Source: Sergeia podlipaevii (lineage: Eukaryota > Euglenozoa > Kinetoplastea > Trypanosomatida > Trypanosomatidae). From it: DNA of 18,076 nucleotides. Numbering within the stretch: the stretch's first letter is position 1; the number at the start of each line of letters is the position of its first letter. Made by a program: the position numbers and the translations under genes. The notes below the pieces were generated by a model. That model was not told the DNA's origin. It was given only the letters and a program-made list of their open reading frames with translations, and did not search any database. Positions 17,250 through 18,076 of this stretch are shown in pieces. The stretch lies in NCBI GenBank assembly GCA_030849805.1, contig JASANZ010001961.1, positions 1-18,076 of the forward strand, read 5' to 3'.

Positions 17250-17294
17250 GACTCCTTGCTATTCAACTTTTTTTCCTGTCAACCTTGTTCTTTT

Positions 17295-17343
17295 CTTTTT
17301 CGTAAAGGTAGAAAAAGAAAAAAAAGGGAGGAGAGAGAAAAGG
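17295..17343 (-). promoter_or_regulatory. Predicted trans-splice acceptor of the giant calflagin-like gene
   Basis: On the minus strand a ~30-nt C/T tract (17343-17312), then CTACCTTTACG and A5, leads to a first AG at 17296-17295, 45 nt before the ATG at 17249. This supports the MGC start, which matters because acylation depends on it. Confidence 0.62.
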
Positions 17344-17443
17344 TATCGCCTCTTTGCTTGCGTGTCTAAGCAGCCGAATTTCAACGAGATAGAAAAGAAA
17401 ATGAAGTCTTGCAGCGTTGATACAAACCTACCCAGCCTTTGAG

Positions 17444-17486
17444 TATTGCAATTGTGCGTACTTGGCAGCACACAGAAATTGCAATA
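17444..17486. repeat. Inverted repeat / stem-loop
   Basis: TATTGCAATT (17444-17453) and AATTGCAATA (17477-17486) are perfect 10-bp complements. Inside, GTGC (17454-17457) pairs with GCAC (17468-17471), leaving a 5-nt bulge and a 10-nt apical loop. It lies upstream of the predicted acceptor of the giant gene. Confidence 0.7.
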
Positions 17487-17881
17487 AAAAAAAAAAAGGA
17501 TACTTCTTCTTCTTAAGAGGTGAGAGAAAATAAATAAAAAGCTTCACCTGAACGTGTGTGGTCAGTGCTGTTGTTGCCACCTCCAAATCACGTGCTACAA
17601 TGGAAGTTAAAGAGAAAAAAGAAAAAAGAGAGACGCAAAGAAGAAAAAAAACACGATCATTTCATGTAGTAGCTATATCTCTCTCAACAAAAGAATTGCA
17701 CTTTTAATAAACAGGCAAGATAAGCAGAACCAGGTGAGGCATAAGTGTTTAGGCAGACTCTTCTTCACCACTAAAAACATTGTATCGTAAACTTGAAAAA
17801 AAAAGCCTGGACAAAAAAAAAAAGATAGACAAATAAAAAAAATAGAATGTGTACGTGTATATGGGTTCGTTTGTCCTTTTT

Positions 17882-18043
17882 CTACCTCGCCAAATGTTCT
17901 CCCAAGATGATCAACACCCCACATAGGTAGCCATCCCTAACCTTTCTACAGAGTATAATCACTGGTTGGGCTACCTTTACATGCCCGAAAAAGGAAAAGG
18001 TATCAACTACAAATAGAGGAAGATACCTCGGGTGCACGACCAT
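17882..18043 (-). other. Unassigned 53-codon open frame at right edge
   Basis: On the minus strand an ATG at 18043-18041 opens a 53-residue frame ending in TAG at 17884-17882. The frame is also open back through the terminal T run to the window edge. The product is hydrophobic in part (RYLPLFVVDTFSFFG, CGVLIILGEH). No AG acceptor lies between the T run and the ATG, so an independent mRNA is doubtful. It could be chance, or the end of a gene cut by the contig edge. No family is recognised. Confidence 0.2.
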
Positions 18044-18076
18044 AAGCACGGGCCGTACAAAAAAAAAAAAAAAAAA

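Larger units (their letters stand above)
17250..18076. other. Upstream spacer and right window edge
   Basis: About 830 nt ahead of the giant gene: a splice acceptor, a stem-loop at 17444-17486, purine/A-rich stretches (17600-17660, 17800-17845), then ~180 nt of more balanced composition (17880-18058) and a terminal A18 run. The final homopolymer suggests a contig end. No complete gene is assigned. Confidence 0.55.

Noticed and set aside
17673..17924. Minus-strand 83-aa frame near the right edge
   Set aside because: Phe-rich poly-T translation in its second half, with no splice acceptor directly ahead of its ATG.
1..18076. tRNA, rRNA, spliced-leader RNA or snRNA genes, and CRISPR-like arrays
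   Set aside because: None of the expected conserved sequences or regularly spaced repeats were seen by eye on either strand. A covariance-model scan was not possible.

Overview
This window looks like nuclear DNA from a trypanosomatid (Kinetoplastea). All convincing genes lie on the minus strand and are intronless, compact coding blocks (about 0.8 to 5.1 kb). They are separated by AT-rich spacers full of poly-A/poly-purine runs, which read as polypyrimidine tracts on the coding strand. Most gene starts are preceded, in the sense orientation, by a pyrimidine tract and a first AG, the usual layout of a trans-splice acceptor. There are no bacterial ribosome binding sites and no per-gene promoters. 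The pattern fits one directional polycistronic unit read from right to left. I cannot name the genus. The microsatellites, long homopolymers and moderately GC-rich coding regions would fit several monoxenous or plant trypanosomatids.

In transcription order (right to left): (1) 17249-12180, a giant 1689-residue protein with an MGC dual-acylation N-terminus. Its C-terminal ~240 residues resemble the calflagin/FCaBP flagellar calcium-binding family, but the calcium ligands are largely lost. Similar helices recur along the rest of the protein. (2) A long 1.26-kb spacer. (3) 10919-9540, a low-complexity 459-residue protein with short coiled coils. (4) 9271-9092, a probable small gene for a 59-residue protein with a hydrophobic tail, lying directly behind a very strong splice acceptor. 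(5) 8711-6621, a NOP52/RRP1-family nucleolar ribosome-biogenesis protein, the most confident functional call. (6) 5632-3962, an unusual protein kinase with an N-terminal C2H2-like finger, an HGD catalytic loop and a DME triad. (7) 3309-1552, a coiled-coil protein of unknown function. (8) 1215-430, a small low-complexity protein of unknown function. The left edge holds processing signals probably belonging to the next gene downstream, outside the window. The right edge ends in an 18-nt A run and holds an unassigned sequence with short open frames.

The genes share a transcription unit but, as is normal in kinetoplastids, no common pathway is apparent: ribosome biogenesis, signalling and membrane/flagellar genes are mixed. 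Individual expression would be set by trans-splicing, polyadenylation and UTRs. The most interesting items are the giant degenerate calflagin-like array, the finger-kinase fusion, the small tail-hydrophobic gene, and an octamer (CTACCTTT on the coding strand) recurring ahead of several predicted acceptors.
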